Shown: piece by piece, positions 25,037 through 33,263 of the stretch
Position numbering within the stretch: position 1 is the first letter of the stretch
Layout: the number at the start of each line of letters is the position of its first letter
Source: SCTD01 sp963781675
GTDB lineage: Bacteria; Actinomycetota; Actinomycetes; Mycobacteriales; SCTD01
Reading direction: 5' to 3'
Length of the DNA: 64,000 nucleotides
Assembly: GCA_963781675.1 (NCBI GenBank)
Contig: CAWAGF010000001.1
Span: forward strand, 434,001-498,000
Notes under the pieces: generated by a model
What the model saw: the letters and a program-made list of their open reading frames with translations, nothing else
The model's database searches: none
What the model was told of the DNA's origin: nothing
Program-made: the position numbers and the translations under genes

Positions 25037-25083
25037 GAGTTCTCCTCGATGTCTCGGGACGGCGAGCGCCGCCTTGAGGCCAG

Positions 25084-25106
25084 CCGCGCAACGGATCGCT
25101 GCGCGG
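25084..25106 (-). repeat. Hairpin following micro-ORF 1
   Basis: CCGCGCA pairs with TGCGCGG around a 9-nt loop, 18 nt after the stop of the 11-codon micro-ORF on the minus strand. It parallels the hairpin that follows micro-ORF 2. Confidence 0.4.
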
Positions 25107-25123
25107 TCGTGCTCACGTGCGGC

Positions 25124-25159
25124 CTACCAGCGGACTGCCTTGCGCGCTGAACGCGTCAT
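25124..25159 (-). CDS. Micro-ORF 1, possible leader peptide
   Basis: ATG-initiated 11-codon ORF, peptide MTRSARKAVRW-stop, with a strong Shine-Dalgarno AGGAGG 8 nt upstream. Like micro-ORF 2 it ends in a basic residue, Trp and stop, and is followed by a hairpin. It is the first translatable element in the leader of the GGDEF-EAL gene if transcription begins upstream of 25180. Confidence 0.45.
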   Translation of the reverse strand: MTRSARKAVRW

Positions 25160-25328
25160 CCGGACGACCTCCTCTCCCCACGCTCGACGACTCCTGTCCT
25201 CAGGGCGATCGGCCGACGAGGGCGCTCGCCGTACCTCCGTTCGGAGCAGCCCCACGACTTCTCCGACGGGGCTTCACCTGCGGCTGCCGGCTGCCGACAC
25301 AGCAGGGACTGCCGGCAGGGGAGGACCA

Positions 25329-26921
25329 GTGGAGGGTGCGGGGCGCTACCGCCGCGTCCTCGGCACGCCCGGGATCCGGTACGCGCTCGGCGCCTACCTG
25401 CTCGCCCGCGTGGCGAGCAGCATGGTGCTGCTGGCGCTGCTGCTGCACGTGCAGCGGGCCGAGGGCTCGTTCGTCGCCGCTGGCCTGGTGACCGCCTCCT
25501 TCGCCGGCGCTGTGGCCCTGACCGCCCCCGTCCTCGGACGGCTCGTCGACCGGCGGGGTCAGCGCGCCGTCCTCGTGCCGTGCGGCCTGCTGCACCCGCT
25601 GGCCCTGCTCGTCGTCGTCCAGGGGTCGTCGGGCGGGAGCGCCACGCCGGCGCTGGCCCTCGGCGCCGCTGCGCTTGCCGGCGCGACCCTGCCGCCGATG
25701 GCGGCCTGCATGCGCGCGCTGTGGCCGTCCCTCGTCGACGACGACGACCTGCGGACGACGGCCTTCGCCGTGGAGTCGCTCGTCGTCGAGGTGTGCGAGC
25801 TCGGCGGGCCCCTGCTGGTCGGCGCACTGGTCGCGCTGGTCTCCCCGGGCACCGCGGTCGAGGTGGCCGCCCTGCTCTCCTGCCTCGGGACGCTGGCCTT
25901 CGCGTCGACCCGTGCCTCGCGCGCGCGCCGCGTCGAGCGGCGCCACCCGGGCGCTCCGCAGCGCAGCCCGCTGTCGGTGGCGGGCGTGCGCCGGCTGGTC
26001 GTCGTGGTGGGGCTGTCCGTCGCGGCGGTCGCCGCTCTCGAGGTGTCGCTGGCCTCCTTCGCGACCGAGCGCGGCAGCAGCGCCGCCGCCGGCGCGCTGA
26101 TCGGCGCGTGGGTGGCAGGGTCGTTGGCGGCCGGCTGGGCGTACGGCGCACGGCCCTGGCGGGCCCCACTCCCGACCCAGCTCGTCGTACTGCTGCTGGG
26201 CGGTGCGCTGGCCGGGCTGGGCCCGCTGCTGGCGTCCGGTCTCTGGACCATGGGCGCCCTGCTCGTCGTGGTCGGCCTGTTCCTCGCGCCGGCGACCGCC
26301 GTCCAGTTCGCGGTCCTGTCCGATCTCGCGCCCGACCGCCGCCGGACCGAGTCCTTCACCTGGGCCAGCACGGCCGCCTTCCTGGGCGTGGCCGGGGGGA
26401 ACCTGCTGACCGGGACGGTGGTGGAGTCCGCCGGCTGGCGGGTGGGTGTCGCGACGTCGGCCGGCCTGGGCCTGCTCGCCACCGCCTGCGCCTGGCGCGC
26501 GCGGTACAGCTTCGGCCTGCCGCGCCCGGAGGTCTGGACCGTTCCGCTCGAGGTGCACGAGCAGGCGCTGGCCGACGCCGACCAGGCGCTGGCCGCCGCC
26601 CGCACCGCCGGAGCGCGCAACGACGAGCTCGCCCGCGAGATCTCGCTGCTGCGCCAGCAGCTGCGCTGCCACCCCGTCAGCGACCCGGTCCGGCACGCCG
26701 AGCTGGTGGTGGCGAGCGCGCGGCGCAGGGTCGACGACCTCGCCTCCTCCGGTGTCGTCAGCCTCGACGCCGCGCTCGCCGACCTGCGCTCGCTGGAGCA
26801 GCGGCGGGCAGCGGTGCTCGCCGACATCGAGCGGCTGCGGGCGACGCTGCTCGCAGGCGCGACACCGCCCGCCACCGTGACCACGCTGCCGCGGCAGCCC
26901 TCGGGCGCCGAGACCGCGTGA
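25329..26921 (+). CDS. MFS transporter with a C-terminal coiled coil
   Basis: 530 residues. Residues 10-400 form twelve membrane helices of a major-facilitator protein (GRLVDRRGQRAVLVP is the A-motif loop). The remaining ~125 residues are cytosolic and helical (ALADADQALAAARTAG, then AELVVASARRRVDDLASSG), an unusual long coiled-coil extension. The substrate is unknown; drug-efflux-like members share this architecture. GTG 25329 is chosen for its Shine-Dalgarno GGGGAGGA; the frame is open further upstream but overlaps the leader of the divergent gene. Confidence 0.75.
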   Translation: MEGAGRYRRVLGTPGIRYALGAYLLARVASSMVLLALLLHVQRAEGSFVAAGLVTASFAGAVALTAPVLGRLVDRRGQRAVLVPCGLLHPLALLVVVQGSSGGSATPALALGAAALAGATLPPMAACMRALWPSLVDDDDLRTTAFAVESLVVEVCELGGPLLVGALVALVSPGTAVEVAALLSCLGTLAFASTRASRARRVERRHPGAPQRSPLSVAGVRRLVVVVGLSVAAVAALEVSLASFATERGSSAAAGALIGAWVAGSLAAGWAYGARPWRAPLPTQLVVLLLGGALAGLGPLLASGLWTMGALLVVVGLFLAPATAVQFAVLSDLAPDRRRTESFTWASTAAFLGVAGGNLLTGTVVESAGWRVGVATSAGLGLLATACAWRARYSFGLPRPEVWTVPLEVHEQALADADQALAAARTAGARNDELAREISLLRQQLRCHPVSDPVRHAELVVASARRRVDDLASSGVVSLDAALADLRSLEQRRAAVLADIERLRATLLAGATPPATVTTLPRQPSGAETA

Positions 26922-26934
26922 GCAGGCGCTGAGG

Positions 26935-26950
26935 TGACAACTCCGTGTCA
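26935..26950. promoter_or_regulatory. Operator-like inverted repeat TGACA-N6-TGTCA
   Basis: Perfect 5-bp half-sites with a 6-nt spacer, 14 bp after the MFS stop and just before a second palindrome. Confidence 0.4.
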
Positions 26951-26954
26951 TCTG

Positions 26955-26976
26955 CCGCGGTCACGCGTGACCGCGG
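26955..26976. promoter_or_regulatory. 22-bp perfect palindrome
   Basis: Half-site CCGCGGTCACG, no spacer, 4 bp after the previous inverted repeat and 24 bp before a small ORF. It could be an operator or the MFS terminator. Confidence 0.45.
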
Positions 26977-27000
26977 GTGGTTGAGGGGTACCTGCCCGGC

Positions 27001-27165
27001 ATGCCCGAGCCGGTACGACGCCTGACCGACGCCGAGCGGCGCCGTCGGCGGGACGTCCTCGACACGCTGCGCGAGGCGGCCGCCCTGCGCGCCCGGCTGC
27101 GCCCCCGCGCCTCCCAGCTCGAGCGCGCCCGCGCGCTGCTGCACGCCCGTACGACCCGGGGCTGA
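27001..27165 (+). CDS. Small Arg-rich helical protein (hypothetical)
   Basis: 54 residues from ATG 27001 (VRRLTDAERRRRRDVLDTL, then REAAALRARLRPRASQLERA). It is strongly basic and predicted almost entirely helical; codon use has the G/C third positions of real genes here. TACCTG stands 6 nt before the ATG, similar to neighbouring leaderless starts, and two palindromes lie directly upstream. No family is recognised. A GTG at 26977 would add eight residues but lies at the edge of the palindrome. Confidence 0.4.
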   Translation: MPEPVRRLTDAERRRRRDVLDTLREAAALRARLRPRASQLERARALLHARTTRG

Positions 27166-27267
27166 GCGCGCCGCTCCGCCGTGCGTGACGAGGCCCTCGC
27201 GGGCATCCTCGAGACCGAACGCCTGATCCGGATGTGCTGCGGGTAGTCCACGCACACACCGGACCCG

Positions 27268-28964
27268 ATGACCGGTCCCCCCTCGCCTGGAGCCCCCGCT
27301 GTCCCGCACCCGCACGACCGACCACCCCCACGACGAGGACCTGCGGCGCACCGCCCGCGAGGCGTTCGGCTGGGACGAGCTGCGTCCCGGGCAGCTCGAG
27401 GCGATGCGCCCCGTCATGGAGGGCCACGACACGCTGGCCGTCATGCCGACCGGCTCCGGCAAGAGCGCGGTCTACCAGGTGCCGGCGATGCTGCTGGACG
27501 GGCCGACCGTCGTGGTCAGCCCGCTGATCTCGCTGCAGCGCGACCAGGTCGCGGGGCTGCTCGGCGCGGCAGGGCGCGGGCGCGGCGGTGCAGGCGAACA
27601 GCAGCCTGTCGGACAGGGCCCGCGAGGCCGCCTTCGACGCGCTGCGCGCCGGAGAGGTCGAGTTCTTCTTCCTCGCCCCCGAGCAGCTCGCCAAGCCCGA
27701 GGTGCTCGACGCGCTGGCCGAGGCGCGGCCCTCGCTGTTCGTCGTGGACGAGGCGCACTGCATCTCCTCGTGGGGCCACGACTTCCGCCCCGACTACCTG
27801 CGGCTGCACAGCGCGATCGAGCGGGTCGGCCACCCGCGCGTGCTCGCGCTGACCGCGACGGCGTCGCCGCCCGTGCGCGACGAGATCGTCAGCCGGCTGC
27901 GCCTGACCGACCCGGTGCAGGTGGTCAGCGGCTTCGACCGGCCGAACCTCGAGCTCGAGGTGCTCACCTTCCGCGACGACGAGCAGCGCCGCGAGGCCGT
28001 CGTCATGCGGGCCATGGGGGAGGCCAAGCCCGGCCTCGTCTACACGGCCACCCGCAAGAGCGCGCAGCAGTACGCCGAGGCGTTGGCGGAGCTCGGCATC
28101 GACGCCGCCGCCTACCACGCAGGGATGCGGGCCGCGGACCGCGAGGACGTGCACGAGCGCTTCACGGCGGGCACGCTCGACGTCGTCGTGGCGACGACCG
28201 CGTTCGGCATGGGCATCGACAAGGCCGACGTCCGCTTCGTGCTGCACGCCGAGGTGGCCGACTCCCTGGACAGCTACTACCAGGAGGTCGGCCGCGCCGG
28301 CCGTGACGGCGAGCCGGCGGTGGCGGCGCTGTACTACCGCCAGGAGGACCTCGGGCTGCGCAGGTTCTTCGCCAGTGGCGGCACCGACCAGAGGGCCCTG
28401 CGCAAGGTGGCGACCCTGGTCCGGCACGCCGACGGCGCGGTGGAGCCGACGGCGCTGGCCGAGGAGGCCGAGCTGCAGCCGACGCGCTTGGCCGGGCTGG
28501 TCAACCTGCTCGAGCAGGCCGGCGCCCTGGAGGTCCGGGCCGACGGCGCGATCGCGGTCGCCGACGACGCCCCCGCCCCGCGCGAGGCCGCCGAGGCCGC
28601 CGCGGAGGTGGCCGAGAACCACAAGAAGGTCGAGCAGTCGCGCGTCGAGATGATGCGGGCGTACGCCGAGACCACCGGCTGCCGTCGGCAGCTCCTGCTG
28701 GCCTACTTCGGCGAGACGCTCGAGGAGCCGTGCGGCCACTGCGACACCTGCGCCGCCGGCACCGCGCAGGAGCAGGCCGACGCCGGGTCCTCGCCGTTCG
28801 CGCTGCAGTCCAAGGTCGCGCACGCCCAGTGGGGCGAGGGCGTCGTCATGAGGTACGAGGGGGACCGGATCGTGGTGCTGTTCGACGAGGTGGGCTACCG
28901 CACGCTGTCGCTCGAGGCGGTCGCCGCGCGCGGCCTGCTCGAGCCGCGGGACGTGTCGGCGTGA
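27268..28964 (+). CDS. recQ: RecQ-family ATP-dependent DNA helicase, frame broken once or twice
   Basis: A 3'-5' helicase for recombination and replication-fork repair. Walker A MPTGSGKSAVYQVPA, DEAHCISSWGHDFRPDYL, ALTATASPPVRDEI, TTAFGMGIDKADVRFV and YYQEVGRAGRDGEPA are all present. So are the zinc cysteines CRRQLLL...CGHCDTC and a C-terminal SH3-like segment (SKVAHAQWGEGVVMRYEGD) as in UvrD-type helicases. One extra base near 27571-27575 breaks the frame. The first segment has no start codon of its own; ATG 27268 fits if the six-C run at 27277-27282 also has one base too many, giving 564 residues. Confidence 0.85.
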
Positions 28965-29896
28965 CGCGGCTCGAGGTCGACGTCGTCGTCGTCGGCGGGG
29001 GCCCCTCCGGTCTGGCCGCGGCGTCGTGGCTGGGCCGCTACCGGCGCTCGGTCGTCGTGCTCGACTCGACGGAGTACCGCTCCGGGATGGTCGAGCGCTC
29101 GCACGGCTACCTCGGCCGCGACCCGCAGAAGCCGCTCGACCTCATCCGGACCGGCCGCGAGGAGGTCCTCGCCTACCCGACCGTCCAGATCCGCGAGCGC
29201 AGCGCGCAGTCGCTGGTGCGCCGCGAGGACGGCCTGTTCGAGGTCGACCACGACCTGCTGGCGCACCGCCTGGTCCTGGCCTGCGGCGTCCAGGACGCCT
29301 TCCCCGACGTGGAGGGCTTCCACGAGCACTACGGCGCCTCCGTCTTCCACTGCCCGTCCTGCGACGGGTACGAGGCCCGCGACCGGCACGTCGTCGCACT
29401 CGGGTGGGACCCGCACCTGGTCGGCTTCGCGGAGACCATCAAGAACTGGGCCGCCTCGGTCACCGTGGTGACGAACGGCATCCGCTTCCAGGGCGACGAC
29501 AGCTGCCGCACCGAGCTGGCGACGCACGACATCGACCTGCTGGAGCGCAACGCGGTGCGCTTCCTCGGCAGCCGCGGCGATCTGACCGGGGTCGAGCTCG
29601 ACGGCGGCGAGGTGCTCGAGGCGTCGATGGTGCTGTTCTCCATCAAGCACCACCCGCGGGTGGAGCTGGCGACCTCGCTCGGCTGCGAGCTCGACGAGGA
29701 GGGGTACGTCGCCGTCAGCAGCAAGGGGCTGACGTCCGTGGACGGCGTCTACGCCGCGGGCGACGTCACGCCCGGGCTGCAGCTGGTGTCCGTGGCCGCG
29801 GCGGCGGGCGTCGTCGCCGGCGTCGCGTGCGCGCACTCCTTCTTCGGCGAGAAGGGCGCGCCCACCTCGCCGGAGCCGGCGCCGGCCGTCGACTGA
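28961..29896 (+). CDS. Thioredoxin-reductase-like NAD(P)/FAD oxidoreductase
   Basis: 311 residues. The FAD-binding VVVVGGGPSGLAAASWLGRY is at the N-terminus, the redox pair CPSC is in the middle (VFHCPSCDGYEARDRHVV), and the second FAD motif VDGVYAAGDVTPGLQLVSVA is near residue 275. Thioredoxin reductases and related disulfide-forming enzymes such as GliT/HlmI share this layout; the substrate dithiol is unknown. The NADPH-binding GxGxxA appears altered (ALGWDPHLVGF). The GTG overlaps the recQ stop by four bases (GTGA), so the pair is translationally coupled. Confidence 0.8.
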   Translation: MTRLEVDVVVVGGGPSGLAAASWLGRYRRSVVVLDSTEYRSGMVERSHGYLGRDPQKPLDLIRTGREEVLAYPTVQIRERSAQSLVRREDGLFEVDHDLLAHRLVLACGVQDAFPDVEGFHEHYGASVFHCPSCDGYEARDRHVVALGWDPHLVGFAETIKNWAASVTVVTNGIRFQGDDSCRTELATHDIDLLERNAVRFLGSRGDLTGVELDGGEVLEASMVLFSIKHHPRVELATSLGCELDEEGYVAVSSKGLTSVDGVYAAGDVTPGLQLVSVAAAAGVVAGVACAHSFFGEKGAPTSPEPAPAVD

Positions 29897-29944
29897 GCCT
29901 CCTCGACTGAGCCTCCGCAGCGCCGGCAGTCGGAACGCACGACG

Positions 29945-29980
29945 CACGAAGGCCCCGCTCCGAGGAGCGGGGCCTTCGTG
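29945..29980. terminator. Bidirectional intrinsic terminator
   Basis: Perfect 16-bp stem CACGAAGGCCCCGCTC/GAGCGGGGCCTTCGTG with a 4-nt loop between the convergent flavoprotein and membrane-protein genes. Confidence 0.8.
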
Positions 29981-29995
29981 TCGGGCGAGGAGGTC

Positions 29996-30610
29996 CTACA
30001 GGACGTCCTGCACCTTGTGCTTGGCGGCGAGGGCGGCACCGGAGGCGGCGGTGCCGACGGTCGACGGGAGCGCCTTGATCTGGCCGGTCAGGACCTGCGA
30101 CGGGCGCTGCTGCTCCTCGTGCAGCGAGCTGCTCGCGAGCATCGCGCCGGTCAGGCCGGGGATCGCCCACTGCAGCGCGGAGAGCTGCTTCTGCGCCTTG
30201 GCGACCTCGGGCGGCGTGCTGGCCAGGGAGTCGGTGCCACCGGCGACCGGGACGTCGCCCGCAGCCGACATCTTCTTGCCGAGCATGCGCGCGTAGGCCG
30301 TGGCGCCGAGGGCGCCGGCGGTCAGGGCGAGCTTGGTGTTGGTGTTCGCGAGGACGCCCTTCTGCGTGGCGACCCGGCCCTTGTTCTCCTTCAGCAGCTG
30401 CGCGCCGCCGACGAGGTGCGCGCCGATGGCGAGCGCGTTGAACGGCGTCCAGCGGTTCCAGCCGGCGTTCGCGACGCGAGCCCGCTGACGCGGGTCGTCG
30501 ACGTCGGCAGCCGCGCCGTTGACGCCGATGGCGCCCATGAGCGAGCCGCCGAACCAGGCGGCCAGGCCGACGTCGTGCAGGAAGTGGGCGACGGTGTTGC
30601 GCTGAGCCAT
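29996..30610 (-). CDS. Conserved hypothetical membrane protein
   Basis: 204 residues. An N-terminal VAHFLHDVGLAAWFGGSLMG, a central LALTAGALGATAYARMLG and a later LQWAIPGLTGAMLASS give three to four membrane helices. The C-terminus ends in a polar tail AAKHKVQDVL. I do not recognise a named family with certainty. It starts at ATG 30610 behind a clear Shine-Dalgarno GGAGGACCCTC. It has its own terminator and no operon partner. Confidence 0.65.
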   Translation of the reverse strand: MAQRNTVAHFLHDVGLAAWFGGSLMGAIGVNGAAADVDDPRQRARVANAGWNRWTPFNALAIGAHLVGGAQLLKENKGRVATQKGVLANTNTKLALTAGALGATAYARMLGKKMSAAGDVPVAGGTDSLASTPPEVAKAQKQLSALQWAIPGLTGAMLASSSLHEEQQRPSQVLTGQIKALPSTVGTAASGAALAAKHKVQDVL

Positions 30611-30732
30611 GAGGGTCCTCCAGGGGACGTTCGGGGGGTGAGCGTGCGCTGCTAGTCGCCTACCCCGCGCGAGGGCGAGGTGAACCCGCGCCGCCCTTCC
30701 CTCGGCAGGCGGACGTCTGCGAGAGTCCCCAC

Positions 30733-31224
30733 GTGAGCGAGAGCAGCGGGTCCGAGGCGTACGCCGTCCTGGTGTACCGGCAGGACGGCCAGTGGCAGCT
30801 CGGCGTGCTGCCGGACGCGCTCACCGACGACCTCGGTGCGCTCATCGCCGCGGTCCGCCAGCAGCCCGGGGAGAACGGCGCCTTCGCGCTGGTCGACGTC
30901 GCCGACGAGTTCTTCGTCGTGGTGCGCGTGCAGCTGGGCAAGGTGCGCGTGCTGCTGTCCGACGTGACCGCGGCGGTGGCGTGGGACCTCGCGGTGCAGG
31001 TGCTCGAGCACCTCGACCTCGACGTGCCCGGCGACGACGACCTCGAGGACGTCTGGCCCGTCGGCGACCTCGGCGTCTTCGACGACCTCGGGCTCGACGA
31101 GATGGAGATGGGCGCGATCCTGTCCGACCTCGACGCCTACGCCGACGAGATGCTGTCCGCCTTGGCACGCCGGTTGGGGTTCTCCGAGCCGTTCGAGCGG
31201 GTAGTCGACGCGCTCGTGGACTAG
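30733..31224 (+). CDS. tRNA adenosine deaminase-associated protein (copy 1)
   Basis: 163 residues of an acidic actinobacterial family found next to tadA. AYAVLVYRQDGQWQLGVLP, FALVDVADEFFVVVRV and VRVLLSDVTAAVAWDLA are the conserved core. No enzymatic motif is seen; it presumably assists or regulates TadA, an inference from gene order. GTG start at 30733. A second, divergent copy follows 31 bp downstream and tadA after that, one transcription unit. Confidence 0.8.
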   Translation: MSESSGSEAYAVLVYRQDGQWQLGVLPDALTDDLGALIAAVRQQPGENGAFALVDVADEFFVVVRVQLGKVRVLLSDVTAAVAWDLAVQVLEHLDLDVPGDDDLEDVWPVGDLGVFDDLGLDEMEMGAILSDLDAYADEMLSALARRLGFSEPFERVVDALVD

Positions 31225-31255
31225 TCCGCGCCACCTACAGAGCAGGAGCTCCCCC

Positions 31256-31756
31256 GTGTCGTACTTCGCCGTCGCGCTCGCCCGCACCGAGGGCGGGTGG
31301 ACCGGAGAGGAGCTCGACCTGTCGGAGGTGGAGGACCTCGAGCAGCTCGCCGAGGTGCTGCGCGACCTGACGGGCGAGGGCGCCGGCCCCGGCCTGCTGC
31401 TGCTCGAGGAGGACGACGAGCACCTCGCGGTCGTCCGCGTCGACGGCGGCACCGGCAGCCTCGACGAGCCGCGCGTCTTCCTGTCCGACCGTCGCGCGGT
31501 GCAGGCCAGCGAGGTCGCGCAGATGCTCTGGGAGGACGCCGAGGCGCCCGCGGAGGACGACGACGAGGAGGACGAGGGCACCCGCCCGATCGCCGAGCCC
31601 GTCGGCGACACCGCCATCCTGGCCGACCTCGGCACCCCCGCCGACCAGCTCGTCGAGCTCTGCGCCGAGGAGGGCCTGCTGCCCGCCGACGTGCTCACCG
31701 CGGTGTGCGAGCGGGCCGGCTGCGTCGACGTGCTCGAGTCGCTGCGCGAGGGCTAG
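31256..31756 (+). CDS. tRNA adenosine deaminase-associated protein (copy 2)
   Basis: 166 residues, paralogous to the preceding gene (FAVALARTEGGWTGEELDL; RVFLSDRRAVQASEVAQML), with an added Asp/Glu-rich loop AEDDDEEDEG in the middle. The C-terminal ADLGTPADQLVELCAEEGL aligns with the corresponding part of copy 1. GTG start with GGAG 8 nt upstream; tadA begins 7 bp downstream. Confidence 0.8.
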   Translation: MSYFAVALARTEGGWTGEELDLSEVEDLEQLAEVLRDLTGEGAGPGLLLLEEDDEHLAVVRVDGGTGSLDEPRVFLSDRRAVQASEVAQMLWEDAEAPAEDDDEEDEGTRPIAEPVGDTAILADLGTPADQLVELCAEEGLLPADVLTAVCERAGCVDVLESLREG

Positions 31757-31763
31757 CCCCCGG

Positions 31764-32229
31764 ATGGGCTCCGGCCCGTACGACGAGGCGATGCGCCGCG
31801 CGCTCGACCAGGCGGCGCAGGCGCAGGCGCACGACGACGTGCCGGTCGGCGCCGTGGTCCTCGACCCCGACGGCGCCGTCCTCGCCGCCGCGCACAACGA
31901 GCGGGAGGCCGCCGGCGACCCGACGGCGCACGCCGAGGTGCTCGCGCTGCGCGCCGCTGCCGCCGCGCGGGGGGAGTGGCGGCTGACCGGCTGCACGCTG
32001 GTCGTGACGCTCGAGCCCTGCACGATGTGCGCCGGCGCGGTGGTGCTCTCCCGCGTGGCGCGCGTCGTCTACGGCGCCGACGACCCCAAGGCCGGGGCGG
32101 CCGGCTCGCTGTTCGACCTGCTGCGCGACCGGCGGCTCAACCACCGGCCGGAGGTCGTGCGCGGGGTGCTCGAGCCGGAGTGCGCGGGCGCTGCTGCGCG
32201 CCTTCTTCGACGAGCGGCGCCTTCGCTAG
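31764..32229 (+). CDS. tadA: tRNA(adenine34) deaminase, frame broken once near the end
   Basis: Converts A34 to inosine in tRNA-Arg(ACG). The cytidine-deaminase-fold zinc site is intact: THAEVLAL (as TAHAEV) with the catalytic Glu, and LEPCTMCAGAVVLSRV with both Cys ligands. DPKAGAAGSLFDLL is typical of TadA. An extra base near 32184-32188 shifts the frame; without it the end reads LLRAFFDERRLR-stop, the usual TadA terminus, at TAG 32227-32229 (154 residues). A tRNA-Ser gene begins 10 bp later. Confidence 0.9.
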
Positions 32230-32239
32230 AGTCTTCCGC

Positions 32240-32329
32240 GGTGGCGTGTCCGAGCGGCCGAAGGAGCACGCCTCGAAAGCGTGTGAGGGGGCAACTCCTC
32301 CGTGGGTTCAAATCCCACCGCCACCGCCA
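32240..32329 (+). tRNA. tRNA-Ser(CGA)
   Basis: Acceptor stem GGTGGCG/CGCCACC. The anticodon loop CTCGAAA has CGA at 32274-32276, reading UCG. The long variable arm is typical of serine tRNA, the T-loop is TTCAAAT, and discriminator G is followed by an encoded CCA at 32327-32329. Confidence 0.95.
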
Positions 32330-32339
32330 GCCAGGCACG

Positions 32340-32372
32340 AGGGGTCCCGTCCGCACGTCGGCCGGGGCCCCT
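32340..32372 (+). terminator. Terminator after tRNA-Ser(CGA)
   Basis: AGGGGTCCCG pairs with CGGGGCCCCT (one G-U) around a 13-nt loop, 10 nt after the tRNA. Confidence 0.65.
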
Positions 32373-32401
32373 GCCGTGTCCCTGCCGTGTCCCCGCCGCG
32401 C

Positions 32402-32557
32402 TCAGGAGGCGCCGGCCCGCCGGCGGGTGTCGTACCGGGCCTGCTGCAGCGCCTGCTCGAACTGCGCCAGCCGGGCGCGCGCCTGCGCGGCCTCCTGCGC
32501 GCGCTCGCGCAGCCGGTCCCGGAGCTGCTCCAGCTCGTCGATCGTCGGGGACGTCAT
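32402..32557 (-). CDS. Small coiled-coil protein (hypothetical)
   Basis: 51 residues: MTSPTIDELEQLRDRLRERA, then a continuous Gln/Arg/Glu/Ala heptad pattern up to RYDTRRRAGAS. It is predicted as a single coiled coil. The ATG at 32557 has GAGGAG about 10 nt upstream; a TAGGCT promoter hexamer lies further up at 32622-32627 on the same strand. No family is recognised. Confidence 0.5.
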   Translation of the reverse strand: MTSPTIDELEQLRDRLRERAQEAAQARARLAQFEQALQQARYDTRRRAGAS

Positions 32558-32621
32558 CACCGTGGTGCTCCTCGAGAGGCCGTCGTGCGGGGTCCGCCCC
32601 TGGCTTCTCAAAGGCGCTGCC

Positions 32622-32627
32622 AGCCTA
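32622..32627 (-). promoter_or_regulatory. -10 hexamer upstream of the small coiled-coil gene
   Basis: TAGGCT on the minus strand, about 65 nt before the ATG; this gene would have a short leader and a Shine-Dalgarno, unlike the leaderless genes. Confidence 0.35.
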
Positions 32628-32677
32628 CCGGCGCGTCCGGCTCAAGACCGCCGCCCCGGACGCCGACACCTCCGGAC

Positions 32678-32947
32678 ATGGCCCCTCGCGACGACCCGCA
32701 GGCGGAGCTCGCGAGCGCGTACGAGGCCTACCGCAGCGCGATGCGCACCTGGCGCGCGGCGGCCGGGGCCGGTCACGCCGAGACGACGGAACGCGCCGCC
32801 GAGCTGCTGCTGGCAGCGCGGGTCACGCTCTACTGCAGCCTGGTCGCGACCGGCTGGTCCCCGCCGGCGGCGGTCGAGGTGCAGCTGGAGCGCGACGTGG
32901 AGCTCGTGTCCGCGCCCACCGACTTCGAGGCCCTGCTCAGCGCCTGA
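32678..32947 (+). CDS. Small hypothetical protein
   Basis: 89 residues, mostly helical: ELASAYEAYRSAMRTWRAAA, then AELLLAARVTLYCSLVATGW, ending VSAPTDFEALLSA. One buried Cys and no catalytic motif. No recognised family. It is followed by the strong hairpin at 32991-33026 and a tRNA on the other strand. Confidence 0.5.
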   Translation: MAPRDDPQAELASAYEAYRSAMRTWRAAAGAGHAETTERAAELLLAARVTLYCSLVATGWSPPAAVEVQLERDVELVSAPTDFEALLSA

Positions 32948-32990
32948 CGCGCCCCGGTGGCCGAGGGCTGGACCACGCCGCACGAGGACG

Positions 32991-33026
32991 CCGAGAGCCG
33001 CCCCCGGCGACGGGAGCGGCTCTCGG
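32991..33026. terminator. Bidirectional terminator between the small ORF and tRNA-Ser(GGA)
   Basis: CCGAGAGCCGC pairs with GCGGCTCTCGG (11 bp, 14-nt loop). It lies 8 nt beyond the 3' end of the minus-strand tRNA. Confidence 0.75.
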
Positions 33027-33033
33027 TCTGCGG

Positions 33034-33119
33034 CGGAGGATGCGAGATTCGAACTCGCGAGGGGTTGCCCCCAACACGCTTTCCAAGCGTGCGCCATAGG
33101 CCAACTAGGCGAATCCTCC
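33034..33119 (-). tRNA. tRNA-Ser(GGA)
   Basis: Acceptor stem GGAGGAT/ATCCTCC, anticodon loop TTGGAAA (GGA, reading UCC/UCU), long serine-type variable arm, T-loop TTCGAAT, discriminator G. No CCA is encoded, unlike the other tRNA-Ser nearby. Confidence 0.95.
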
Positions 33120-33263
33120 GCCGACGATCCTAGCGGAGCGGCAGGCTGGGGCGTCAGCCGCTTCCGAACCCCGCGAGGTGTGCCGTGCGCTGTGCCGACG
33201 GCCGTCGCCGCGCCGTCGCTGATCAGGACCGACGAGGGCGTCCCGGTGAGCGGCCGCGTGCCG

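Noticed and set aside
27181..27246. A 21-codon ORF, MRDEALAGILETERLIRMCCG, just before recQ
   Set aside because: It has neither a Shine-Dalgarno nor a hexamer at the usual distance; the tandem Cys end is curious, but there is nothing else to support translation.
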